Of a stretch of 64,000 nt of DNA, positions 1-10,507 are shown in pieces. Each line of letters opens with the position of its first letter. Within the stretch, counting starts at the first letter, position 1. The notes beneath the pieces were generated by a model. That model did not search any database, had not been told where the DNA came from, and saw only the letters and a list, made by a program, of their open reading frames with translations. Both the position numbers and the translations under genes were made by a program. The stretch covers positions 12,400,001 to 12,464,000 of the forward strand of contig NC_039506.1 in assembly GCF_003672135.1 (NCBI RefSeq), read 5' to 3'. Source of the stretch: Ooceraea biroi. Taxonomy: Eukaryota > Arthropoda > Insecta > Hymenoptera > Formicidae.

Positions 1-109
1 TCAAAAGATAGGTTTTTGCGGATATCATAACTTTTTTACCTTTATACATATGTTTTCCACTATTTTTTAAAAAGAGCAAGAAATATCCACTAATCTTGTC
101 GTAGAAATA

Positions 110-1008
110 TTAAGGGAACGCCACCTTGACAGCCTCAAAAAATGGGTCAAATTCGAAGTGATATTTCTCAGAGACTAATCAATAGAATCAAATAACTGTT
201 TTTGGGGATTAATAAGTATGTTTTAAACTTTAAGTAAACACGTCACTCTGATACAAATATAATAATAATAATGAGATATTTATTACGATTGCTGAGCGTG
301 CAGCGCGTGGCACGGTCGGCTTGCCACCAGCACCAAATGGACATGAAACGTAAAAAATAGATCCGGTTTTGTGAATTTTGTTTAAAAATAGATTGTCTTC
401 AGCGTATCGTAGCAGTTTTTAAAAATTCTGTTTTTAACAAAAATGGCGATACTTTGAAAATTGAGCATTAGTTTTTTCTATATAAAAATTGACTTTAAAC
501 TTTCATAAAATTGTTATAAATAAACATATCAAAAATCGGCTATGATACGCGAAAGAGAATATTGTTGTCTATGATTCCTTAAAAGTTCAAGTCAATCGAA
601 TGAACAGCGCCAAAGTTCTGTTGGTGGCAAGGTCAAAAAATGTGATTTCGAGAAAAACGCGTTTAAAGTTTCAAATGAAGTTATTGATAAATAAAACTAA
701 TTTTTTTTAAATTTACCTTTAGTCAGCTATTCCTGGGCCATAAAGGGATCCTTGATGATAATACAATTTTCATATTGATTTCAAGCCATAAAGCATAAAA
801 GAATTCATTCGGGCGACGAGAAACAGGTCTCGGTTTCTTCCGCTACGCGGCTTTCTACCTGCGCGGACGCGCGACCCTTCAAAGTGCTGTAACTTTAAAT
901 ACTTCATATTTTGAAAAATCCTTTTGGCTCAACATTTCAGACACTTCAAACATTAAAATAAAGCAATTTTCCATTTTTTGAACCTGTCAAGGTGGCGTAC
1001 CCCCTTAA
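110..1008. mobile_element. TTAA-bounded MITE with about 38-bp terminal inverted repeats
   Basis: Both ends carry TTAA (110-113 and 1005-1008) followed inward by matching sequence: GGGAACGCCACCTTGACAG on the left, and the complement of CTGTCAAGGTGGCGTACCCCC on the right, with similarity continuing to an AAAAAATGG tract. A TTAA target duplication is the hallmark of piggyBac-type integration; that is family knowledge, and no transposase is present to confirm it. The 0.8 kb interior has no convincing coding capacity. Terminal similarity is imperfect, so the copy is not very young. Confidence 0.72.
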
Positions 1009-1112
1009 AAGATGACAGTCCTTATTGCTATTTTTACAAAAAATATTTCATTAGTAAGATACGATTGTTGTGTAATCTAAGTTCATGTTTTCTTATCTTG
1101 TTAGTAAAATAT

Positions 1113-1330
1113 GCACTGAGAAAAATATTATGGCCTATCTAGTCGGATAATCCAATTAAATAGTAACAAACGGATATATCCGATTAAATTGTATAAAAAA
1201 CAAAGAAAATGATCGGACATATCTGATGAAGGTAATCGGACATATCCATCATTTAATCGGAAAACAAGAGCAACAATTGGATACACTATTTAATCGGTTT
1301 ATCCGATGGAAATTTTTCTCACAATCAGTG
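1113..1330. mobile_element. Small imperfect palindromic MITE
   Basis: The left end (CACTGAGAAAAAT, then CGGATAA..CC..ATTAAATAGT) is mirrored at the right end (ATAGTG..GGTTTATCCGAT, ATTTTTCTCA, ending CAGTG). Several internal CGGATATATCCG-like short palindromes occur. There is no coding content. The superfamily cannot be assigned from the sequence. Confidence 0.6.
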
Positions 1331-1390
1331 TGAAACTGAGAAATATCATAAGATTCATTGAAAACACATACAAGTTAACTTAATATAATT

Positions 1391-1557
1391 TCTTAACTCT
1401 ATTTATTCCTTGACCATAACTGGCAAAAAATTATACAAACGGCACTACGTTTCGACTGCGATTTCAGTCTTTATCAAGTGCGTCAATTTCGTTAACATTC
1501 AAAGTTACTTTCTGTAAACCAACAAATTGCTTTCTGTAGATAACAGACTAAATAAAT
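1391..1557 (-). repeat. Left inverted terminal repeat of the Penelope-like remnant
   Basis: This stretch runs from TCTTAACTCTATTTATTCC to CAGACTAAATAAA and is the near-exact reverse complement of 2237-2404, with only scattered differences. The shared AAGGAATAAATA tract at the outer edge is also seen in the Penelope-like tail at 32.6 kb. Confidence 0.8.
1442..1481 (-). ncRNA. Hammerhead-ribozyme-like motif (left repeat)
   Basis: On the minus strand it reads GCAC, UUGAUAAA, GACUG, AAAUCG, CAGUC, GAAAC, GUA, GUGC. This gives a GCAC/GUGC stem I, a GACUG/CAGUC stem II, the conserved GAAAC and a two-pair AC/GU stem III, as in minimal hammerheads known from Penelope-like elements. The core CUGANGA is degenerate (UUGAUAA), so self-cleavage is doubtful. 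Confidence 0.45.
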
Positions 1558-1566
1558 GATGCTGAT

Positions 1567-2054
1567 ATGGGCAAAAAGAATTATCTTAGGGTACCATTTG
1601 TTAGAAAAATGAGCGAAAACCGAAAAACGTATTTTAGACGTTACGGATTTAATGTTGTTTTCACCATTTCGAAAAAATTAGACTGTGTCATAAAGAGAGG
1701 AAAAGATCCATTGAATAACGCGAGAAAATCCGGTGTTGTATATCGTATTGATTGCGGAGATTGCGAGTCCGCTACATTGGACAAACTAAGCGACATTTGG
1801 AAACGCGTATTAGGGAACATATGTCAGATATTAAGAAGCACTGCAATAACCAGTCGGTTGTTAATAAGCATAGACTTTATGAGGGTCATGAATTTGACTG
1901 GTCTAACGTTAAAGTTGTCCACCAGGAAATGCACACAAAAAAGAGAGAAATAGCAGAAATGATTTATATTAAAAAACAAGATAATACTATTAATGTGCAA
2001 AAGGATACGGAGAACTTGCCCACTATATATCATGAGATTTTGAAAAATACATAG
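1567..2054 (+). pseudogene. GIY-YIG endonuclease of a Penelope-like element, frameshifted
   Basis: Two overlapping frames together give a GIY-YIG domain. The first (1567-1953) contributes the GVVYRIDCGDC segment, which holds the first tyrosine of the motif. The second (1752-2054) contributes RYIGQTKRHLETRIREHMSD followed by an HRLYEGHEFDW segment and ends at a stop at 2052-2054. A frame change around 1755-1790 separates the halves. In intact elements this nuclease nicks the target for reverse transcription. No upstream reverse transcriptase is recognisable. The identification rests on the spaced Y, YIG, R and H residues and on context; the specific lineage is not assigned. Confidence 0.78.
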
Positions 2055-2236
2055 GAGTTGTTTTGCCCAGACCAGTCAAATTTCCTGGCAAACAGATTCT
2101 AGCGCAGAACGTTCTTAGCTCTCATCATGGATGGATGCTGTTCTCGGTGTTTGTGACTTTGTGTGCCTTAATTATGTTATTGTAATGTTGCATTGTTCGG
2201 TTGCTTTCTGGAAGTAAGTTATTACATTTTATTTTA

Positions 2237-2404
2237 TTTTATTTAGTCTGTTATCTACAGAAAGCAATTTGTTGGTTTACAGAAAGTAACTTTGAATGTT
2301 AACGAAATTGACGCACTTGATAAGGACTGAAATCGCAGTCGAAACGTAGTGCCGTTTGTATAATTTTTTGCCAGTTATGGTCAAGGAATAAATAGAGTTA
2401 AGAT
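2237..2404 (+). repeat. Right inverted terminal repeat of the Penelope-like remnant
   Basis: This is the reverse complement of 1391-1557. It lies downstream of the endonuclease relic and ends with GGAATAAATAGAGTTAAGA. Confidence 0.8.
2313..2352 (+). ncRNA. Hammerhead-ribozyme-like motif (right repeat)
   Basis: It has the same architecture as the motif in the left repeat: GCAC/GUGC stem I, GACUG/CAGUC stem II, GAAAC, then GUA. The catalytic core is again degenerate (UUGAUAAG instead of CUGANGA). Because both arms share the degeneracy, it predates the inverted arrangement or is lineage-typical. Confidence 0.45.
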
Positions 2405-4812
2405 TAAACTTACTGGCATTTCGCATAAGTTTTTATTTGTATTAATATAATTTCGTTCGAACAAACTATGAAGATGTCAATTTAAAAAATTATAATCTTC
2501 TTACTACTTGAAGAACATAAATATGGACATTTGTTCACTGAAAATTCTGTTTTTCTTATATATCATGCTTAGACATCTGGTTATCTAAATCAAATAAAAA
2601 TATAACAAGAAGAAATAAATAGACTAATTAACATAAGATAATTAACATTTTATTCTTGATATAAAATTATTGAAACATTTTTATCTTGACAAACGTTTCG
2701 AAATATAGAAATTCAAGCTGCTATTACATTGTTAAATCTTTAATGAAACATGACGGATAGAAATATAACATTGTTAAATGATTATATATTAATATTTAGC
2801 TGAGGACAAATCATTATGTTAGCATAACTGTAACTTATTTGCTATAAATAACAATGTGAAATTATTAATAGATTTTATTTATAACTTTATATTCTTTACC
2901 ATGATTCTTACAAGTGAAATATTAGCTAATTTTATTATTTAATATCTGTAAATTCACTTTTTATCTTTTTTTTATTTATGTAGAATAAAAAAACTAAATA
3001 AATCATTTATTCATAAAATAAAAACGTACAAACGCACACAGAGGCTTATTTCAAATTATTAATTATTTATTTTATTATGATGTTATATCAATGTGCAAGA
3101 AAAACAGAATTCATTTCCATGTAATTAATAGAATTGGATTATATGCAAATCTTTGTCACGCAATTTGTTCCGCAAATATTTTTGCATCCATCTAGCGCGT
3201 AAAGTGACCCATGATATGTATATTGAACGCTCAGAATAAACCTTATTCCTACTGTAACATGAACATCTCAGGTCTCACAACACGTAGTTAGTTTATTTTT
3301 GTGATATCCATTCAAAAAGTAATAAGAACGAGAAGCGTTGGCAAAAAGCAGCGAAACAAAGTGAAAAAGTTCCTCGTCAAATAGAATTTTGGTTTATCAG
3401 TTTTTATTAGCTTGTTATTTATTATTGCATTTATTACGGTTATTACTGTATTGACGCCAGGCGATACCTTACGTTCTCTTTTTCAGGAGCTGGGCGAAAC
3501 GCGAAGATTCAATTATAATGATTTTGCTGCACACTCCCGGGTTTTACTTTCTAAAGAAGAGAGAGCGAGGTGGAATGCGAAATAATTTTACATTGTCAAT
3601 AACACATTGCGTTGGAAAATGTTGAAAAATTATCTTGATGATCTTAACTTACACAATAGATGTTACCCCATATGTTATCATTTAGTCTCTGGATGTGCTC
3701 TTCGTGGAAAAAACTAGATAAACCATATGTCCCGCATAAGCAATTTTCCCGAGAATGCCAACGGCCAAGAATACCATCTGCTTCCTTTTCATATGCTCCC
3801 ATAAAAAATCCTTTCTGAGAAAAATTTCACGTTTTCCTACGACGACGTACGACAACGTAATATAGTGGGTGTACTCCCGTTTACGTGATCCAAATATCAC
3901 GCGGAAGTTCATGGAAAATCGGCTTACAGCATGTCGAGTTGACGAATTTATCGTTCTCATTGACTTCCGCTGAGCATAGTGCACTGACATTCATAATGTC
4001 TCAAACGAATTTAAATTTTACGATAGATTCAATAAAATTATTCAAATTTCGCCATGTAAACAATGAGTATCCGAAATAACTAGAAAACTGTATTTCTGGA
4101 ATTTGCATTCTCCTTTGAGACTGTTTCTAAAAACTGTTTGTAAATGTTACTATATTATTTTGCTTCAACTAAAAAATCTTCTTTAAACTTTATTATAATG
4201 TTTGATTGTTTTGTTACTAAATGTTAAATCAAGAAAATGATAAAGTGTTAATCACTGTCTTCCTTAACATAAAATTTGTGAAAAATTTATCGTTTTTTTA
4301 AATACGAAGTTTATTCGTTCTCAACAATCGTATTAATAAAGCGCACTATTTGTAAAAATCTGTACACAGGTACATACACATCTAATTAATTTTAATCTTA
4401 ACCGATAAATATACATGGATAAATATGCGTATAAATATATACATCTTTCCAGGCTGAAATACACATAAATATTGTAATGATTATAATAACTAAACGCGAT
4501 CATGTTTGAGAAAGATTAATTTAAATTTTACATTCATGCGTATGCAATGTAGAATTTAAAATTTTCGCACAGAATTTAGCACTTAGCAGACGAATTCATA
4601 TACTAATACTTCTGCATATAGTAGCATGCAGTAGAAATGTTGGTACAAATAAAAGCGACTTTATTAAAATTATTATAACTATTATATTATTAGATATTCA
4701 TTTACAAATTTTGAAGAAAATGTCATAAATAAATGAACATTAATGATTAACAGCAATTAGAAATTGCAAGAAGATACTATTGAAAAACACAAATATAAAA
4801 ATTCCACTAAAA
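2405..4812. other. AT-rich gene-free stretch
   Basis: No recognisable gene, RNA or complete mobile element is seen. One 102-codon minus-strand open frame (3682-3990) has no family signature I recognise and no clear splice or start context, so it is not called as a gene. Confidence 0.6.
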
Positions 4813-5230
4813 GAACTTTACAAGGTTTAAATGTAAAAAAATTCGCCAAGTATATAAAAAATCCCAACTTGTACACAACAAAAAAATCAATAGTTAACTA
4901 ACCAAGTACTTAGAAGCAATTCAGTTTGAGGATTTGTAATTTAAAATAGTATTTGGACACTTCGCGTGCCCGAGTCACATTGGACATGTATTCTTGTAAA
5001 TTTGTACTGTCTTCATGATTTTCAATAAATCTTTTTATTTGGAAATATTAAAACAAACACGTTTACAGTTTTGCAGACTAGCAAAGTGATTATAAATATC
5101 TCTTTCCATTACTTAGTTGATACAAATAATTTACACGTAAAGTACAAATTAGAGGTAGGACAGTATGTTTTAACTTGTATTTTTTTACCTTCGTTTTTTT
5201 AGTGGGATCTCATTGCTTTTTGTAAAAATT
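4813..5230 (-). mobile_element. Degenerate copy of the palindromic family found intact at 54.7 kb
   Basis: The left arm (AACTTTACAAGG..CGCCAAGTA..AGCAATTCAGTTTGAGG) matches the arm of the 54704-55212 element, while the interior matches that element in reverse complement (for example AGCAAAGTGATTATAAATAT). The right arm is mostly deleted, leaving a short TTTTTTTACCTT remnant. The AGTGGGATCTCATTGC sequence that follows also borders the 55.2 kb copy. Confidence 0.6.
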
Positions 5231-5384
5231 ACAAAGGAGTATGTTAAAAAAGTGCCGATTTCTGCTCAAAAAGGTATAAGTAAAAGGGATAGTGTTTTTT
5301 ATAGATTTTGACTTCCTGAATACGATAAAACGATTGAAAAGTGTGTGGGCGTTAGGGAACACCTTGAAAATTGAGCTTGAAGAT

Positions 5385-6021
5385 TGGTGCGTACAGTGCT
5401 CATAAAGTCCGTGCACAGCAAATATTATATAAGTATTGTTCGAACACCTATGCGTACACACACTCGCATATACATAAACGTTAGAGACTCTCGCTCGTTC
5501 CAGAACGCGGTTCCCTCCTTTCCGGTTAATTGAGTCGGCATTTTCTAAGACGGCGGCAACGGGCGGTCGGCGTCTGTGATGTTCGGCCGCGTTTATCGGC
5601 GCGTTCGCGGCTTCGACTCGCGGATCGAGTGATCTGCCGACCACCAATCCGCGGACAAGATGGGCGGACCGAAGGGCCGATACGATCGAGTCGTATTTCG
5701 GATTTAGGCAGTTTGTTCTCGATAGCCTTACAGCACGGTAGAGCACGAACGAGCGAGTGTCACTGCGCGACTCAGAGACATTGTCTCCCAGGTGTTGTCG
5801 TCAAGCAACTCAGGGAAGTTATCCCCCAGGCGTTGTCGCCCATCGACTCAGGGAAGTCATTCCCCAGGCGTTGTCGATGTCCAAGCGTTCCAAATAACCA
5901 ATCGCGAATACAACGCGGAATAAGATTCTTGAAAGTACATAAAGTGCCGATAATAAACGTTTCAAAATCCACACGAAGCTACGGTGTAAATATTAATCAT
6001 ATTTATACTGAATACGGAACA
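5385..6021. mobile_element. Solo LTR (637 bp) flanked by AAGAT target duplication
   Basis: It begins TGGTGCGTAC and ends ACGGAACA (canonical TG..CA) with an identical 5-bp AAGAT at 5380-5384 and 6022-6026. The uninterrupted mirror arm of the host palindrome supplies the empty-site sequence and agrees with insertion exactly here. It contains three 38-bp tandem repeats. A 5-bp duplication fits Copia, Gypsy or BEL/Pao, and I cannot choose between them. Long open frames across it on both strands (up to 202 codons) are explained by its high GC content and show no protein family. Confidence 0.82.
5771..5884 (+). repeat. Three 38-bp tandem repeats inside the solo LTR
   Basis: Units begin at 5771, 5809 and 5847 with CTCAGRGA and share CCCAGGYGTTGTCG. 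The spacing is exactly 38 bp. Such arrays often lie in LTR U3 regions, where they may bind regulators; that role is inference. Confidence 0.8.
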
Positions 6022-6535
6022 AAGATGGTATATTCAGAAATTCGGATGATGTATGGAGTCACAACAAAATACGTCTGTGTGAGTTTTTTGAGGAAAGGGG
6101 ACAGGGAGAAAAGGAGATGTGTTTGTAATAATCAGTGATCAGTGATCAGTGAAAGTAAAAAACAAAAAAATAGAAAAATGGACCCAACATCTCGTCGCAT
6201 CCTCCTTGCGGTTCCGGGTTCGGCAGAGAATGAGATTATCCCTTCTTTCCCCGCACTGAGTTACTTACGCTTTTGCTCACAAAACATATTTTTATTTCCC
6301 TCTGCCTCCTTCCTCCCAAAAAACTCACACGGACGTATTTTGTCGTGGCTCCATATATCATCCGAATTTCTAGATATACCATGTTTAAACTCAATTTCAA
6401 GGTGGTCCCTAACGCTCACACACTTTTCAATTGTTTTATCGTATTCAGGAGGTCAAAATCTATAAAAAAAAACACTATCCCTTTTACACCTTTTTGGGCA
6501 GAAATCGGCACTTTTTTAACATCCTCCTTTATATT

Positions 6536-7110
6536 TATATTTTATTTTATATTTGTATTTATATTTTTTCTGCAAACAATATATATACATTTTAACATTT
6601 CGAGGCCAATTACACTTTTGTATTTTCGAATTATTTATTAATTGTCATTCGGTACATTTAGCACGCACTATGTTTGTATAATGTCCATCAATTATATTTT
6701 TACTTTGATGAAACATTCTACTAATAATTTCATATATATATTTACACCAATACGTATCTTTTCCGTAGGTACAGCTTAAATTTTTTAGATCTGTTATCTT
6801 ACTAATTTATGTATTACTACTTTTAAATAACTGTAACTGTAAGATGATAATACTTCCTGTTATTATTATATCTCTCAGTCTTTTCAAGTGTAGAAATACC
6901 ACAATTACTATTTTTTCAACATTATTCCAACATCAAAAATCATATTGTATGTCTTGTAAAGTATATGATTGTTTACAATTTTTGGATAATTGGAACAAAA
7001 TAATATATAATTTGTATAAATTTTTGTATTTGCATACATTACATCATAAAGTTATGTGTAATTGGTGCTCGATTACACTCTTTATATTATCTACATTATT
7101 AATAAGATGT
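6536..7110. other. AT-rich gene-free stretch
   Basis: No supported feature is seen between the palindromic element and the Copia target duplication. Short open frames here are low-complexity and unrecognised. Confidence 0.6.
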
Positions 7111-7115
7111 ATAAT

Positions 7116-7343
7116 TGTTGGGCTAATAAAATAACTAAACACAAATATTCGATTAAAATATAATAAACTGTTTAATAATAAACTTGAGCTAATACAAAGG
7201 ACTCGACTGTGTGTTGTGTGTAAGTCGAGAGACGAGTCAAAACTGAAACTATAATGTAAATCAAAATGAAAATGATACACCAAAGGAAATAAAATAACGC
7301 GCCAACAACTAGCGCTACGCGCCAAATACAAAACTTCTTAACA
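7116..7343 (-). repeat. 3' LTR of the Copia element
   Basis: It runs TGTTGGGCTAAT to CTTCTTAACA on the plus strand and aligns along its length with 11259-11484. It carries small differences such as a TGTGTGTTGTGTG versus TGTGTTGTGTG indel. Confidence 0.92.
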
Positions 7344-7348
7344 CTCCC

Positions 7349-7908
7349 TCATTTTGATTTGGCCTGAAGTTCCATTCGTACCATCAATTCTATAAATCGA
7401 GGTTTAGGCAATCCTTTCGTTAACAAATCTGCAATTTGTTCTTCTCCACTCATTGTTAGATGCTGAATATCGAAACTTCCTTTTTGATAACGTTCTCTAA
7501 CGTAATGATGTCGAACTACAATATGTTTACTCCTTTTGTGAAATTCCGGATTTTTTGATAATCGAACAGCACTCATATTATTCACATAAAGTATAGGTGT
7601 AGGCTGTTTTTCCGCGATTTCATTATATAGTCTTTTCAACCATACAATCTGCTTTACTGCTTCGCTGGCGGCAATATATTCCGCTTCAGTCGTGGATAGA
7701 GAAACACTTCCTTGTTTCTGACTCAGCCAACTTATTGCAGTTCCTCCGAAACAACACAATACTCCAGAACGTGATCAACGTGTCTTGCTATCTCCTGCAA
7801 AATCGGCATCGCTGTAAGGCATATTCTTTCTGTGTCCGATCTATAGATTAGACTAGTTTCCTTGGTGCCTTGTAAATAACGAAATATTCGTTTCACACAA
7901 TGCCAATC
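7349..7908 (-). pseudogene. Copia RNase H / C-terminal pol remnant
   Basis: The open part at 7349-7759 encodes the Copia RNase H end, with the TTEAEYIAASEAVKQIVWL signature followed by LLTKGLPKPRF near the terminus, as in Copia pol proteins. A frameshift separates this frame from the preceding reverse transcriptase frame, which stops at 7909-7911 (just after NPTE). The product would degrade the RNA strand of the RNA-DNA hybrid in the virus-like particle. As it stands it is disconnected from the polyprotein and presumably nonfunctional. Confidence 0.88.
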
Positions 7909-8988
7909 CTATTCAGTGGGGTTCTCCATGTTCTGAGCTGCCATGCTGACTGCATAAGCAATATCAGGACGAGTTCCAGACATCAAACTTCTAAGCGCTT
8001 CTCGATACGGAATCCTGGTGCTCAAAGGTTTCTTTTCGTCATCAGATACTCGAATATCAATAGGTGTTCCTACAGCATTGTAATTTTCCTTTTCAAATTT
8101 ACGAAGAATTTTCTTGATGTACGCTGTCTGATTTAGTACAACAAAACCATCCTTTTGTTGAACGATTGATATCCCTAGATAATAGTTTGGAAAATTTACT
8201 GTCATCTCAAATTCCTTCTTCATGTTACAAATGAAAGATTGAATATCCTCTTCATTAGATCCAGCAACCAATCCGTCATCCACATAGTTCACGACTATGA
8301 GTTTTCTTCCGTTTTTACGACGTATAAACAGACATGGATCAGCTTCACTGTTTTTGAATCCTTGTTTCTTCATAAAAGTTATGAAACGCTCGTTCCAACA
8401 TCGAGAACTTTGCTTTAATCCATATAGGCTGCGTTTTAATTTTCATACACGTCTTGTACCATCATCATACCCTTCGAGTTGTGACATATAAATTTCATCG
8501 TTCAAGTGTCCATTTAAAAAGGCTGTTTTAATATCAAATTGCTGCAGTGATAGTCGTTCATTAGCAGCAACACTTAATACTACTCTTACGGTTTCAAATC
8601 TTGCAACTGGACTGAAGGTCTCTTCGAAATCTATGCCTTCTTTCTGGGAATAACCTTTGGCGACAAGCCTCGCCTTGTAACGATCGACCATTCCATCAGG
8701 TTTCCACTTGATTCGAAAAATCCATCGACTTCCTACGACCTTTTTATCTTTTGGAAGATCCAATAATTCGTAGACATTTTTTTGTAACGATTGCATTTCG
8801 TCATCCATTGCACGGCTCCATTGTGCAGATTTTAATGCTTCTCTGGTATCTGGAATCTTTTCTGCAACACAGACATAATCATTCAGATATGTCGGTTTAG
8901 TTTTCACTCGTGTCGATTTCCTTGGCAATTCAGATTCTTCTGTATCTTCTGATTCTTCATTACTGCTTCTAAACTCATCTGCATCCAT
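7909..8988 (-). pseudogene. Copia reverse transcriptase remnant
   Basis: Two open parts in one frame (8443-8988 and 7909-8373) give a Copia-type reverse transcriptase. It starts with the acidic linker, then WSRAMDDEMQSL, SRWIFRIKWKPDG, YKARLVAKGYSQ, DIKTAFLNGHL, and after one in-frame stop (8443-8445) the SLYGLKQS region and the YVDD catalytic box (YVDDGLVA). The stop replaces a position expected to be cysteine before KLKRSLYGLKQ. The catalytic aspartates are present, but the stop and the downstream frameshift break the protein. It would copy element RNA into cDNA inside virus-like particles. Confidence 0.92.
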
Positions 8989-9295
8989 GAAATCTTCTTC
9001 CTCGGTGATATCTTCTACTCCCTCAATATCTGATATTTTTTCTATTTGATTATTCTTCTCAAAAACCGGTAATTTGAAAAAAAAAAAGATTTTTTGTCTT
9101 CTTCCAAATATTGTACCTTTGATTTAATAGGTTCAAAAACAACATCACATGACGTAATTACCTTGTTACCAACAAGCACACGATAGCCATCTTTTTCATT
9201 ACAGTAGCCTACCAAAATTCCTTTCGTAACTTTTAGAGACCATTTTTGTCGTTTTTGTTTTGGTACATGTATATAACAAATAGATTCAAATATTC

Positions 9296-10507
9296 TTAAA
9301 TGATGAATTGGATATAATTCCTTCTGCAGTCACAATTGAATAGGTGTTTTCCCATCAACTGTTGAAGGTTCCGATTGATGATATAGCATGCGGTGTTAAC
9401 TGCCTCTGCCCACAGGCGTTTTGGGTGCTCTCCTGCTTGCAACATAGAACGTGCACTCTCAACTAGAGTTCGCATTTCCCTTTCTGCACCTCCATTCTGC
9501 TCCGGTGTATAAGGCATCGTTGTTCTCATATTAATTCCTTTTTTATTGAGAATTCTTCTTATTTTGTCGTTGACAAACTCTGTTCCGTTATCGCACATCA
9601 GGGTTTTTATAACGTGTCCAGCTGTTTTTGCCTCAGCAAGAAATGTTTCAAGGCAATATACAACCTCAGATTTATGTTTTAAGAAAAACACTTGACAAAA
9701 TCTAGAAAAATCATCCTTGAAAAGTACGAAGTAACATGACCCGCCGATTGACTCGTTTCCCATTGGTTCGCAAAGATCTGCATAAATGATTTCACCTGGT
9801 ATCGATGCTCTTTCATTTCTTGATTTGTGGGTTTTACGATGTTGTTTGCCAAATACACATCCAGAGCAAAAATCATCTTCGCTATTTGTCCTTATTAAAC
9901 GATCATGTAAAATATGCAGTACATGCCGTTTATTTTGATGTGCCAGCCGCTCGTGCCATTCTTGCAGTGATAACGTTTGACTTACCAAGGCTTGTCCACA
10001 GTAACCAGGCATCACTACTTCCATATCCAACTCGAATAGTCCATTGTTCTGTTTGCCGAATAGCTGCGGTTTAAAAGAATGAAGAAACATGCATTTATTG
10101 TTGTTAGCCTTGAAGACAAATCCCTTTCGTACTGTTTGTCCTACTGACATCAAGTTTCGTCCTAATTCAGGAACATACCACACATTTGTTATGGATTTCT
10201 CTATTTTTCTTCGACCAACTCGAGTGTACACTCGAATACTGCCTTCACCATAGGCTTTGATAGTAGCCTTATTGCCTACAATGACCTCTATTGGATTCAC
10301 AAAATCCGTCTATTCTTCGAACCAATCCTTTCGATGAGTCATGTGATTTGACGCTCCTGAATCTGCTATCCATTGACTGTTTTGTATAGCGTCACTCACG
10401 GTATAACACAAAAATGCACTGTTGGCACTGTCCTTCTCACGTTCCTTCTTCTCATATCTATCCTTTTTCTTTGTTGGACATTTGGCAGCCAGGTGTCCTT
10501 CTTCATC
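9296..10507 (-). pseudogene. Copia protease and integrase remnant
   Basis: The protease active site DSGA is readable on the minus strand at about 10352-10363 (WIADSGASNHM context). A stop follows a few codons later (about 10309-10311), and then a 334-codon open part begins. This part has the GAG-pre-integrase zinc region (LQEWHERLAHQNKRHVLHIL, FCSGCVFGKQHR) and the integrase core with its three acidic residues in YADLCEP, MCDNGTEF and QNGGAEREM. These fit the D,D-35-E pattern of retroviral-type integrases. A frameshift near 9296 separates it from the reverse transcriptase frame. It would insert the cDNA, leaving the 5-bp duplication seen at the ends. Confidence 0.92.

Larger units (their letters stand above)
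1391..2404 (+). mobile_element. Penelope-like element remnant in inverted terminal repeats
   Basis: A roughly 165-bp sequence at 1391-1557 is repeated in inverted orientation at 2237-2404, and the 680 bp between them codes on the plus strand for the C-terminal GIY-YIG endonuclease region typical of Penelope-like retroelements. Family knowledge: these elements carry reverse transcriptase followed by GIY-YIG, and their terminal repeats can be inverted. The reverse transcriptase is missing, so the copy is 5'-truncated or internally deleted. No target duplication could be identified. Confidence 0.75.
5231..6525. mobile_element. Palindromic element split by a solo LTR
   Basis: The left arm at 5231-5384 continues after an insertion at 6027-6108. 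Its mirror is at 6297-6381 plus 6388-6525, with matching segments GTGCCGATTTCTGC, GATTTTGAC, ACGATAAAAC and TCGGATGAT. Without the inserted LTR the element would be about 650 bp with arms of about 230 bp around a 190-bp centre. No coding sequence or clear target duplication was seen. Confidence 0.65.

Noticed and set aside
3682..3990. 102-codon minus-strand frame that could be a membrane-protein exon
   Set aside because: It has a hydrophobic end but no recognisable family motif, and splice sites or partner exons were not identified.
5530..6138. 202-codon plus-strand open frame and a 178-codon minus-strand frame over the same DNA (5210-5746)
   Set aside because: Both cross the boundary between a palindromic element and the inserted solo LTR, lack any domain, and are explained by the GC-rich LTR having few stops.
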